From the NCBI GenBank assembly GCA_007134405.1, contig SLKW01000007.1, positions 1-7,296 of the forward strand: a DNA stretch of 7,296 nucleotides, given 5' to 3'. The notes below the pieces were generated by a model that searched no databases, was not told where the DNA came from, and saw only the letters and a list, made by a program, of their open reading frames with translations. The DNA is from Paracoccaceae bacterium. GTDB lineage: Bacteria > Pseudomonadota > Alphaproteobacteria > Rhodobacterales > Rhodobacteraceae. This document shows positions 1-5,610 of this stretch, in pieces; the first letter of the stretch is position 1, and each line of letters opens with the position of its first letter. Position numbers and translations under genes: made by a program.

Positions 1-43
1 CCAGTTCACGCGCGGCGCGGGTGCGTTTGCCGTACTTGGCCAT
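1..43 (-). CDS. rplA: 50S ribosomal protein L1, N-terminal fragment
   Basis: The first 14 codons of L1 are visible before the window edge; the translation begins MAKYGKRTRAAREL, a typical bacterial L1 start. L1 forms the mobile stalk next to the ribosomal E site and in many bacteria represses its own operon by binding the rplK leader mRNA. The start codon is only three bases after the stop of rplK, so the two genes are surely co-transcribed and probably translationally coupled; the ribosome binding site lies inside the end of rplK. Only the start can be judged here. Confidence 0.93.
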   Translation of the reverse strand, partial: MAKYGKRTRAAREL

Positions 44-46
44 GAC

Positions 47-499
47 TTACCCCTTCACCTCGATGCCGCAGGACTTGGCCGACCCGAGGATGATCTGCAT
101 CGCCCCCTCGACATCGGTCGCATTCAGATCCTTCATCTTCGCCTCGGCGATTTCGCGGATCTGCTTTACGGTCACGTAGCCCGCAACTTCGCGCCCCGGC
201 TTTTCCGCCCCTCTACCACGAGCGCGCTTGCCGACCGGCTTCAACCCCGCAGCCTTCTTGAGGTACCACGACGCCGGAGGCGTCTTCAGTTCCATGCTGA
301 AGGACTTATCCTGGTAGTAGGTAATCACGACCGGGACCGGCGCGCCCTGCTCCATCTCCTGGGTCTTGGCGTTGAAGTCCTTGCAGAACTGCATGATGTT
401 GATGCCGCGCTGACCCAAGGCGGGCCCCACGGGCGGCGACGGGTTTGCTTGCCCTGCCTTCACTTGCAGCTTGAGCTGCCCGATGACTTTCTTGGCCAT
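47..499 (-). CDS. rplK: 50S ribosomal protein L11
   Basis: This 150-aa protein is L11, which binds the GTPase-associated region of 23S rRNA and helps anchor elongation factors. The N-terminal domain carries the proline-rich signature [20 protein letters not shown] at about residues 20-39. The C-terminal RNA-binding domain runs from about residue 75 to the end and includes [13 protein letters not shown] and the IILGSAKS helix. The protein is longer than the 142-aa E. coli L11; the extra length seems to sit in a basic loop at about residues 86-103 ([18 protein letters not shown]), which I believe also occurs in other alphaproteobacteria. The ATG start has a clear Shine-Dalgarno, AAGGAGAGG, ending about five bases upstream. 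It follows nusG by 97 bases and precedes rplA by three. Confidence 0.97.
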   Translation of the reverse strand: MAKKVIGQLKLQVKAGQANPSPPVGPALGQRGINIMQFCKDFNAKTQEMEQGAPVPVVITYYQDKSFSMELKTPPASWYLKKAAGLKPVGKRARGRGAEKPGREVAGYVTVKQIREIAEAKMKDLNATDVEGAMQIILGSAKSCGIEVKG

Positions 500-517
500 G
501 CGGCCTCTCCTTCTCTC

Positions 518-542
518 ACCACCCCGTTATCTGGGGCCTGGT
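518..542 (-). promoter_or_regulatory. Leader hairpin before rplK, candidate L1 autoregulatory site
   Basis: Read on the minus strand, ACCA and CCCC pair with GGGG and TGGT. This gives two 4-bp helices separated by a two-base GG bulge on the 5' side and closed by the 7-base loop AGATAAC. The hairpin ends about 11 bases before the rplK Shine-Dalgarno. In E. coli, L1 represses the rplK-rplA operon by binding a bulged stem-loop in this place, which mimics its 23S rRNA site. The shape and position fit that role; the assignment to L1 is inference. Confidence 0.42.
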
Positions 543-593
543 TTAGTGGTCCGGTTCGACGACCTGCATCGCCTCGCCTCCCACGGGGATCGC

Positions 594-1127
594 TCAGGTG
601 GCCTTTGACACCTGAGTGAATTCCAGATCGACCGGCGTGGGCCGGCCGAAGATCGACACCATCACCTTCAGGCGGGCGTTATCCTCGTCGACTTCCTCGA
701 CCATGCCCGAGAACCCTTCGAACGGGCCGTCGTTGACTTTCACCTGCTCGCCGATCTCGTAATGGATCAGACTGCGAGGCGCAGCCTCGCCTTCCTCGAC
801 GCGATTGAGAATCAGATTGACCTCGTCATCGCGCATCGGGCTGGGCTTGCCCGGCTGGCCTAAAAAACCGGTGACGCGGTTGATCGAGTTAATCAGGTGA
901 TAGGTACGATTGTTCATGTCCATACGCACCAGAACATAACCCGGCATGAAACGCCGCTCGCTCGTCACCTTCTTGCCACGCCGCACCTCGATCACCTCTT
1001 CGGTGGGCACGAGCACTTCCTCGATCTCGTCCTCGAGACCGGCTTCGGAAGCAGCTTGACGGATCTGCTCGGCGATCTTCTTCTCGAAATTCGACAGAAC
1101 GCTCACCGAATACCAGCGTTTCGCCAT
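594..1127 (-). CDS. nusG: Transcription termination/antitermination factor NusG
   Basis: NusG (177 aa, usual length) binds the RNA polymerase clamp, suppresses pausing, and links polymerase to Rho or to the ribosome through S10. The N-terminal NGN domain starts with the typical KRWYSVSVLSNFEKK and contains RRFMPGYVLVRMDM at about residues 58-71. A basic/acidic loop lies between, at residues 40-58. The KOW domain spans about 124-175, with GEQVKVNDGPFEGFSG and the conserved IFGRPTPVDLEF near the C-terminus. The ATG is preceded by GAGG about nine bases upstream. The gene lies between secE (174 bases upstream, across a terminator) and rplK (97 bases downstream). Because of that terminator, nusG may depend on read-through or on a promoter of its own in the 75-base leader. 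Confidence 0.97.
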   Translation of the reverse strand: MAKRWYSVSVLSNFEKKIAEQIRQAASEAGLEDEIEEVLVPTEEVIEVRRGKKVTSERRFMPGYVLVRMDMNNRTYHLINSINRVTGFLGQPGKPSPMRDDEVNLILNRVEEGEAAPRSLIHYEIGEQVKVNDGPFEGFSGMVEEVDEDNARLKVMVSIFGRPTPVDLEFTQVSKAT

Positions 1128-1147
1128 GCGCGACTTACCTCAAGCAA

Positions 1148-1163
1148 GGCGGGCTTCCCCGCC
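1148..1163 (-). promoter_or_regulatory. GC-rich hairpin in the nusG leader
   Basis: On the minus strand GGCGGG pairs with CCCGCC around a GAAG loop: a perfect 6-bp, all-GC stem ending 20 bases before the nusG start codon and shortly before its weak Shine-Dalgarno. No T-run follows on this strand, so it is not an intrinsic terminator. It could slow ribosome access, stabilise the 5' end, or cause pausing; the function is unknown. Confidence 0.4.
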
Positions 1164-1202
1164 ATTTGTTCCGTTCGCCCCGACTCGGGCATTCCACCGG
1201 AC

Positions 1203-1231
1203 AAAAAAACGCGCGCACCGAATCGGTGCGC
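1203..1231 (-). terminator. Intrinsic terminator between secE and nusG
   Basis: On the minus strand GCGCACCG pairs with CGGTGCGC around a three-base loop (8 bp). Three bases later comes a run of seven T (positions 1209-1203). This is a textbook Rho-independent terminator, about 70 bases after the secE stop. It should end or attenuate the secE transcript before nusG, although these two genes are commonly regarded as one unit. On the plus strand no T-run follows, so it acts in one direction only. Confidence 0.8.
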
Positions 1232-1300
1232 TTCCTGTCGTGTGGGGTTGACGCTGCCTTTAGCGCCCCTCGCTTCGCTTTTCAAGAGCCGCAGATGCGC

Positions 1301-1498
1301 TCAGCCGACCAGCCCCAGTATCCCGGCCAGTCCCTGACGGATAAGCCAATCCACGAAGAAAAAGAAAATCGCCGTCAGGGTCGCCAGAACCAGAACCATG
1401 ATGGTCGATACCGTCACTTCGCGCCGGTTCGGCCACACGACCTTGGCCGTTTCCGAACGGACCTGCTGAATGAAGGTAAGGGGATTGGTCTTGGCCAT
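1301..1498 (-). CDS. secE: Preprotein translocase subunit SecE
   Basis: SecE is the small clamp subunit of the SecYEG inner-membrane translocon. This 65-aa form is the short type found outside the enterics: an amphipathic N-terminal helix (TNPLTFIQQVRSETAKVVWP) with the conserved V-x-W-P-x-R signature at residues 20-25, then one membrane span at about 30-52. I chose the ATG at 1498, preceded by AGGA at a spacing of eight. The frame is open further to a TTG at 1555, but the extra 19 residues do not look like SecE, and that TTG coincides with the -35 element of a likely promoter. I found no tRNA-Trp, often present upstream in relatives, in the 114 bases before the gene. Confidence 0.94.
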   Translation of the reverse strand: MAKTNPLTFIQQVRSETAKVVWPNRREVTVSTIMVLVLATLTAIFFFFVDWLIRQGLAGILGLVG

Positions 1499-1526
1499 GC
1501 GCGCGATCCTGATGCCGATTTGCGCC

Positions 1527-1555
1527 GAGATACGCCGCAATGCCCCGTGTTTCAA
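1527..1555 (-). promoter_or_regulatory. Candidate sigma70-type promoter for secE
   Basis: Minus strand: TTGAAA (1555-1550), a 17-base spacer, then TATCTC (1532-1527). The -35 matches five of six consensus bases, the -10 only three. Transcription would start near 1520, leaving a leader of about 20 bases before the secE ATG with its AGGA. This supports the short SecE start. Confidence 0.42.
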
Positions 1556-1590
1556 CCCATCATGGCCTCCGGTTCATCCGGGCTCTTCGA

Positions 1591-1604
1591 TCACCTTCAG
1601 GTGA
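1591..1604. repeat. 14-base palindrome between lipoprotein gene and secE
   Basis: The sequence TCACCT-TC-AGGTGA is a perfect 6-bp inverted repeat around a two-base centre. It lies nine bases after the lipoprotein gene stop and about 35 bases upstream of the secE -35 element. No T-run follows on either strand, and a two-base loop cannot fold well in RNA, so a protein-binding dyad is more likely than a terminator. Confidence 0.35.
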
Positions 1605-1612
1605 AACTCGCC

Positions 1613-2116
1613 TCAGCGCACCGAATAGACCCTGAGAGGCGCCAAAGAGGAAAGCGACAAGTCAAGCGCACGCAGCGCCGAAAGCGAAATCTCGCTTCCC
1701 GCACCGGGCTCACGCCCCGACGGCCGAAGTTCTACGCCGACCGACTGGCCCGCCTCACTCTCTACCCGGCCCTGCACGGGTTCGCTCACCAGTCCTGTCA
1801 CAAGCCAGAAGCCCGTTTCCCCCGGCGCGCCCAGCGAGGCGAGCGTCTCGCCCAGCAAGCGTCCCTCCTGTCCCGCGCCAGCCTGTGCCGCGGCGCGCTC
1901 AGCGGAACTTGGACGGTCCAGTGCAGCCGCAGTCAGTCCGCTGGCACCCATCGGGGCGATCGTGGCCGTGTCATCGGGGCGGGTCTCCGGCCGCGGGGCA
2001 TCCGCGTCAGGCGCCACCGTCACCTCGACCGCTGGATCTCGTTCAGACCATGGCATCCGGAGATCGGCGCAACCGGCCAGGAGAAGTGGCAAGATAAGTG
2101 GTAACAGCCGTCCCAT
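1613..2116 (-). CDS. Lipoprotein of unknown function (Rhodobacterales type)
   Basis: This 167-aa protein begins MGRLLPLILPLLLAGC, a clear type II signal peptide with lipobox L-A-G-C and lipidated Cys16. Ala follows at +2, compatible with outer-membrane sorting. A Pro/Asp/Ala-rich disordered linker covers about 20-80, and a small C-terminal domain about 84-167 contains GRLLGETLASLG, GFWLVTGLV and VYSVR at the end. From memory this pattern matches short lipoproteins common in Rhodobacterales that databases often label D-galactarate dehydratase. The length and the lipobox make that enzymatic name implausible here, so I leave the function open. The frame extends upstream to a TTG at 2197, but the signal peptide fixes the ATG at 2116, even though no good Shine-Dalgarno precedes it. 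The gene is divergent from moaA across 96 bases. Confidence 0.8.
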   Translation of the reverse strand: MGRLLPLILPLLLAGCADLRMPWSERDPAVEVTVAPDADAPRPETRPDDTATIAPMGASGLTAAALDRPSSAERAAAQAGAGQEGRLLGETLASLGAPGETGFWLVTGLVSEPVQGRVESEAGQSVGVELRPSGREPGAGSEISLSALRALDLSLSSLAPLRVYSVR

Positions 2117-2159
2117 TGATGAACCGTAGCCCGGCCCGCTAGGAGTGGCAACTGCGACC

Positions 2160-2188
2160 TTGTCGCCCGTATCACGCACGATTAGATT
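2160..2188 (+). promoter_or_regulatory. Candidate promoter for moaA
   Basis: TTGTCG (2160-2165), a 17-base spacer and TAGATT (2183-2188) each match the sigma70 hexamers at four of six positions. The start would be near 2195, directly before the Shine-Dalgarno at 2199-2204. It lies in the divergent region shared with the lipoprotein gene, for which I saw no convincing promoter. Confidence 0.42.
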
Positions 2189-2212
2189 CTGCCGCAAGAG
2201 GGAGTGATAGAA

Positions 2213-3232
2213 ATGCCAGCCCGAACCGCGACAACCCCGCTCGTCGATCCGTTCCAGCGCGCCATCAGCTATTTACGGGTATCGGTGACCGATCGCTGCG
2301 ATTTTCGCTGTACCTATTGTATGGCCGAGCACATGACGTTCTTGCCCAAGCGGGAGCTTCTAACCCTCGAGGAGCTTGACCGGCTCTGCACAACCTTCAT
2401 CCGCATGGGGGTCGAGAAGCTGCGCATTACTGGCGGCGAGCCCTTGGTTCGCAAGGGGATCATGACATTCTTCGAAGCAATGTCGCGGCATCTGGAATCT
2501 GGGGCGCTGAAGGAACTGACGCTCACCACCAACGGCTCGCAACTGGCGCGCTTTGCGAAGGATCTCGCCGCGCTCGGGGTGCGTCGCGTGAATGTCTCGC
2601 TCGACACGCTCGACGCTGAGAGATTTGCCAGAATTACGCGCTGGGGACGGCTTCCCCAGGTTATGGGCGGGATCGAGGCTGCGCGGTCGGCTGGGCTGCG
2701 CGTGAAAATCAACGCTGTTGCCCTCAAGGGGTTCAACGATGACGAGCTCCTCGGCCTCGCCGAATGGTGTGCGAAGGAAGACCACGATCTCACCTGGATC
2801 GAGGTCATGCCGATGGGCGAGATGGGTGAAGAGCTGCGGCTTGATCAGTACTGGCCGCTGAAAGACCTGCGCGCCCGGCTAGCCGAACGCTACACGCTCA
2901 CCGATCTCGCCGAACGCACTGGCGGCCCCGCGCGGTATGTTCGCCTCGAGGAGACCGGGCAAAAGATCGGCTTCATCACGCCACTCACCCATAACTTCTG
3001 CGAATCCTGCAACCGCGTGCGCGTGACCTGCACGGGCGAGCTTTACATGTGCCTTGGCCAGGAGGACATGGCCGATCTCCGCGCCCCACTTCGCGCCAGT
3101 GATGCTGATGCGCTGCTCGAGGACGCCATCCGCGCCGCGATCGCCCGCAAGCCAAAGGGGCATGACTTCGATTATTCCCGCCAGAAGGTTGCCGGCCAGG
3201 TCAGCCGTCACATGAGCCATACAGGTGGGTAG
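2213..3232 (+). CDS. moaA: GTP 3',8-cyclase MoaA (molybdenum cofactor biosynthesis)
   Basis: MoaA is the radical-SAM enzyme that converts GTP to (8S)-3',8-cyclo-7,8-dihydro-GTP, the first committed step of molybdenum cofactor synthesis with MoaC. The N-terminal cluster motif C-x3-C-x2-C is seen at Cys29, Cys33 and Cys36 ([10 protein letters not shown]). The SAM-contacting GGEP motif is at 74-77. The second [4Fe-4S] cluster that holds GTP has Cys263, Cys266 and Cys280, with the usual CxxC-x13-C spacing, around the conserved NRVRVTC. The protein ends in the Gly-Gly tail needed for activity. At 339 aa it is full length and looks functional. A GTG at 2204 is in frame, but it overlaps the Shine-Dalgarno AGGGAG (2199-2204), which is eight bases before the ATG at 2213; I therefore use the ATG. 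No other Moco genes are in the window. Confidence 0.97.
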   Translation: MPARTATTPLVDPFQRAISYLRVSVTDRCDFRCTYCMAEHMTFLPKRELLTLEELDRLCTTFIRMGVEKLRITGGEPLVRKGIMTFFEAMSRHLESGALKELTLTTNGSQLARFAKDLAALGVRRVNVSLDTLDAERFARITRWGRLPQVMGGIEAARSAGLRVKINAVALKGFNDDELLGLAEWCAKEDHDLTWIEVMPMGEMGEELRLDQYWPLKDLRARLAERYTLTDLAERTGGPARYVRLEETGQKIGFITPLTHNFCESCNRVRVTCTGELYMCLGQEDMADLRAPLRASDADALLEDAIRAAIARKPKGHDFDYSRQKVAGQVSRHMSHTGG

Positions 3233-3245
3233 AAAGTCTCTGCCG

Positions 3246-3279
3246 CCGGTCCAACCTGCTGGCCGGTTACCCTCATTTT
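3246..3279 (+). terminator. Probable weak terminator after moaA
   Basis: CCGG and CCA pair with TGG and CCGG (3246-3266): seven GC-rich pairs with one bulged T and a six-base loop. The tail that follows, TTACCCTCATTTT, is T-rich but interrupted. It starts 14 bases after the moaA stop and would separate moaA from the tRNA gene. Confidence 0.4.
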
Positions 3280-3329
3280 CCCCTTCACAAGCGCCGGACG
3301 AACAGTTAAGAGACCGCCACCAATCCAGT

Positions 3330-3416
3330 GCGGTCGTGGCGGAATTGGTAGACGCGCAGCGTTGAGGTCGCTGTGGGGTAACTCCCGTGGAAGTTCGAGT
3401 CTTCTCGACCGCACCA
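3330..3416 (+). tRNA. tRNA-Leu (anticodon GAG)
   Basis: A complete class II tRNA can be folded by eye. The acceptor GCGGTCG pairs with CGACCGC, discriminator A is at 3413, and CCA is encoded at 3414-3416. The D arm contains GGAATTGGTAGACGC. The anticodon stem CAGCG/CGCTG closes the loop TTGAGGT, with anticodon GAG at 3364-3366, which reads CUC and CUU leucine codons. The long variable arm TGGGGTAACTCCCG is as expected for leucine, and the T arm is GGAAG-TTCGAGT-CTTCT. A T5 run (3417-3421) follows. The 3' half of such genes is a frequent integrase target, and an unfamiliar gene module starts downstream. Confidence 0.97.
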
Positions 3417-3640
3417 TTTTTGTTGAATGTGTACGCATCCATATCCCAGCCGGGATGATGCTGCTGAATCATTTCACCTCAAAGTCGTTCGCGCTTCTCC
3501 AAATTCGCTGAACGGCCCTTTGCGCCTCTGCTGCAGGCGAATCCTACGCCCTCGAGTCCTTCGCCCTCAAGCACCCATGTCGCGCAAACATATCGCTTGG
3601 CGACCACTCATGCGCACTGCGCGCTGTGGTGGAAATACTC

Positions 3641-3669
3641 TTGGCGGTAGGAAAACGCTCAGGCATAAT
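3641..3669 (+). promoter_or_regulatory. Candidate promoter of the three-gene operon
   Basis: TTGGCG (3641-3646), a 17-base spacer and CATAAT (3664-3669) match the sigma70 hexamers at four and five of six positions. It is the best promoter-like sequence in the region. Transcription would start near 3676, giving a leader of about 65 bases before the first gene. Confidence 0.5.
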
Positions 3670-3680
3670 ATTAGGCGTTT
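3653..3680. repeat. Inverted repeat flanking the -10 element, possible operator
   Basis: AAACGC (3653-3658) and its reverse complement GCGTTT (3675-3680) are separated by 16 bases, so the half-site centres are 22 bases apart, about two helical turns. One arm sits in the promoter spacer and the other at the predicted transcription start. This is a good arrangement for a dimeric repressor, which could be encoded outside this window. Confidence 0.38.
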
Positions 3681-3714
3681 GGTTTATCAGTAGTTTTATT
3701 GAACCTGTCGCCAT

Positions 3715-3748
3715 AGGAGGAGGTCTTGCCGTGAACATGTCATGGTGA
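3715..3748 (+). promoter_or_regulatory. Strong Shine-Dalgarno with a 5-codon mini-ORF overlapping the gene start
   Basis: AGGAGGAGG (3715-3723) is followed after an ideal seven bases by GTG (3731), which reads GTG AAC ATG TCA TGG and stops at TGA (3746-3748). That stop lies across the start region of the next gene: ATG at 3742, with GTG at 3745 in the same frame. The main start itself is 18 bases from the Shine-Dalgarno, too far for good direct initiation. Termination-reinitiation is therefore a plausible mode of translation. Confidence 0.45.
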
Positions 3749-5610
3749 ACGACCTTTATTTGCCTGATGTAGAAGACAGGCGCGTCGACCTCAGGGCGCG
3801 GATCTTCCGAGAGTGCGAGGCAATGTTGGCCTATATGGCCTCGCGCGGGTTTCCCGCCTCCGAGACAATCAAGGACCTGATCGGCCTGCTCGACGTCGGC
3901 ATCGCGCGCAGGGACGAAATCCCGATGGCCGATCTCTTTTCGCTCCACGGCGCTCTGAGCGAGGCGATCAAACCGGCGATACCGCGAACAGTGGAGTTGA
4001 TCCACTGGGACGCCTATACAAGCAACTATCATTGGCTCGCTCCTGTATCGGCGATCCGGCGGCTGATGGGTTGGACGCTGTTCTTTTTTCTGGTCTTCCT
4101 CTTTTCCGTTATTTTCGTCGATGCAGCAGAGATCAATGCCGGCCTTTTCGCAACAGGCACAACCCCGACCCATGCATTCGTAATAACGCTGTTCCTTGCA
4201 CCGCTCGCTGGCTTGGGCGCATGCTTCTCCGTTCTTTACGACGCGCGGAAATACGTCGTGGAGGGCACCTACGATCCGCGCATCGGATCGAATTACGGTA
4301 TTCGTATCGGTCTTGGCCTCGTGGCGGGCCTCCTTCTGTCGCAGGTACTCGCCGACCCGCAGCTGATGCAGGGATCGCCCTCACCCGAGCAGGGCGCAAA
4401 TCCGACCTGGGCTTTCGGGATCCCGATCCTGGCGTTGCTCGGCGGTTTTGCCTCGCAGTTGGTTTACACGGTACTCAACAAACTCGTCGACGCAGCGGGC
4501 AGCGTTTTCGAGCAAGAGCGCGCGACTGAAATCAAGGCGCGCGAGCGCGCCATACTCGTCGAAACACAAGAGAGGGCCGGGCGCGAACAGGTGCAGCGTA
4601 CCATCGCGACCGTTGAGTTGACAGCGGAGCTTGAGGCCGCATCGTCGGCCGACGAGCGGCGCGCGGTCATTGATAGGTTGATCCGATCGGCTTCGGGCAC
4701 AGCAGCTGGAAATGGCACGGCGCGCAATGCCGCCTCGGCGCCGGGACTCGCGACGCTCGAAAAAGCTTCCGCAACCGTCGCCTTGAGTCTCAAAACGCTC
4801 GACCTGTTACCCGTTGAGAAAGCCGCGCAGGCGCGAACGACGCTTGAGCGGATTGCCACACAGATCCAGGATGCGCGGGCGCTTGCACGAACGGCGCAGT
4901 CGGGCGATCTGGCGCGCGAAGCGAAAAGAATCGCCGCCGAGCTTTCGAAGGCCGACCCACTTGTGCCCGCACTCGCTCGGAGCCTTGCGGCTTTTCGTGG
5001 TTCGGTCACCGCCCATGGCATCACGCCTATCGGACTGGCCATTGCGCTGGTCCGGATAACCGCAAGCCATAGCGGCGCGGCCTATGCGCGGTGGAAAACG
5101 CGGATACTAGATGCAGACTATACGCCCGATCTGCTCGCACCCGAGCATCTCGACGCCGCTGCAGTGCGCGCGGCGATGGCGCGCACGTCTGACTTCGCGG
5201 CCGCCTTCGATGGCGAGAGGGAGGACATGGCCGCGCTGAACGATCTTGGCCGTCGGGTCGTCTCGGAAAGCGACGAGAAGCTACTCGAGCGACACGGCGA
5301 CCGCTTCGACTCACCTGAACGTTTCGAAAAAGCGCTCCGCAATTTCAGGCGCGCGCTGCTTGACCTGCCGGTGCAGCGCGAGATCGACAAAGAGATCGTC
5401 GCTGGCTCTGACGCGCCCGATGCGGCGGCACTGGTCGCGGCGCTCGATGCGTTACGCGAAGACGAGGCTGCCGCGACCGAGGTCGAGCGGCTGTTCCTGA
5501 TCGCAAGCGCGGTTCGCGGAACCGACAGAGACGCAGCAGAGCTCCGGCGCGCCCTCATCGAAGCAATTGAGGCGGCAAGCGCCACCCATGATGAGGAGAA
5601 GTCGGGATGA
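3742..5610 (+). CDS. Four-span inner-membrane protein with long cytoplasmic helical tail, unknown function
   Basis: I do not recognise this 622-aa protein. Residues 1-105 form a soluble, mostly helical domain. Four hydrophobic segments follow at about 108-127 (WTLFFFLVFLFSVIFV), 144-165, 187-204 and 223-246. Charges obey the positive-inside rule: RR before span 1 and R/K residues in the 166-188 loop are cytoplasmic, while the 128-143 and 205-222 loops lack positive charge. Both ends should therefore be inside the cell. A charged coiled-coil-like stretch covers about 254-315, then a Gly/Ala/Ser linker at 316-335 and an Ala-rich helical region to the end, with many Arg/Glu/Asp at 480-610. No nucleotide-binding, protease or nuclease motif is visible. 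Its stop overlaps the next start as ATGA. A sensor or scaffold role is only inference. The start is either ATG 3742 or GTG 3745; neither has a close Shine-Dalgarno of its own. Confidence 0.85.
   Translation: MVNDLYLPDVEDRRVDLRARIFRECEAMLAYMASRGFPASETIKDLIGLLDVGIARRDEIPMADLFSLHGALSEAIKPAIPRTVELIHWDAYTSNYHWLAPVSAIRRLMGWTLFFFLVFLFSVIFVDAAEINAGLFATGTTPTHAFVITLFLAPLAGLGACFSVLYDARKYVVEGTYDPRIGSNYGIRIGLGLVAGLLLSQVLADPQLMQGSPSPEQGANPTWAFGIPILALLGGFASQLVYTVLNKLVDAAGSVFEQERATEIKARERAILVETQERAGREQVQRTIATVELTAELEAASSADERRAVIDRLIRSASGTAAGNGTARNAASAPGLATLEKASATVALSLKTLDLLPVEKAAQARTTLERIATQIQDARALARTAQSGDLAREAKRIAAELSKADPLVPALARSLAAFRGSVTAHGITPIGLAIALVRITASHSGAAYARWKTRILDADYTPDLLAPEHLDAAAVRAAMARTSDFAAAFDGEREDMAALNDLGRRVVSESDEKLLERHGDRFDSPERFEKALRNFRRALLDLPVQREIDKEIVAGSDAPDAAALVAALDALREDEAAATEVERLFLIASAVRGTDRDAAELRRALIEAIEAASATHDEEKSG

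Larger units (their letters stand above)
3417..3741 (+). other. Gene-free stretch between tRNA-Leu and the accessory operon
   Basis: I see no convincing gene in these 325 bases. The part from about 3655 to 3705 is more AT-rich than the rest of the window. The stretch holds only small hairpins (3443-3456, 3523-3539), a promoter with an overlapping inverted repeat (3641-3680), and a strong Shine-Dalgarno with a mini-ORF (3715-3748). An open frame at 3427-3693 lacks a ribosome binding site and runs through the promoter. No second copy of the tRNA 3' end is present. Confidence 0.6.

Noticed and set aside
1301..1555. Longer SecE starting at TTG 1555
   Set aside because: The added residues do not resemble SecE, the ATG at 1498 has its own AGGA, and the TTG is part of a likely -35 element.
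1166..2104. Long plus-strand open frame opposite secE and the lipoprotein gene
   Set aside because: Antisense shadow in GC-rich DNA; the opposite strand carries SecE and a clear lipobox protein.
2117..2197. N-terminal extension of the lipoprotein to TTG 2197
   Set aside because: It would put 27 residues before a perfect lipoprotein signal peptide.
3284..3311. Promoter for tRNA-Leu (TTCACA, 16-base spacer, TTAAGA)
   Set aside because: The position is right, but the -10 hexamer matches the consensus poorly; not enough to annotate.
3443..3456. Hairpin ATCCC-AGCC-GGGAT after the tRNA as a terminator
   Set aside because: Only five base pairs and no T-run after it.
2879..3472. Minus-strand open frame across the moaA end and the tRNA
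   Set aside because: It covers a conserved coding end and a complete tRNA gene; a shadow.
3540..3580. A stretch with TCGAGTCCTTC...GCACCCA that faintly echoes the tRNA-Leu 3' end, as a possible attachment-site remnant
   Set aside because: Only short blocks match and gaps are needed; too weak for a direct repeat.
3427..3693. Open frame of 88 codons on the plus strand between the tRNA and the operon
   Set aside because: No Shine-Dalgarno, no recognisable pattern, and it runs through the promoter and the inverted repeat at 3641-3680.
4464..5042. Minus-strand open frame opposite the membrane protein
   Set aside because: Ser/Ala/Arg-rich shadow translation without start signals.
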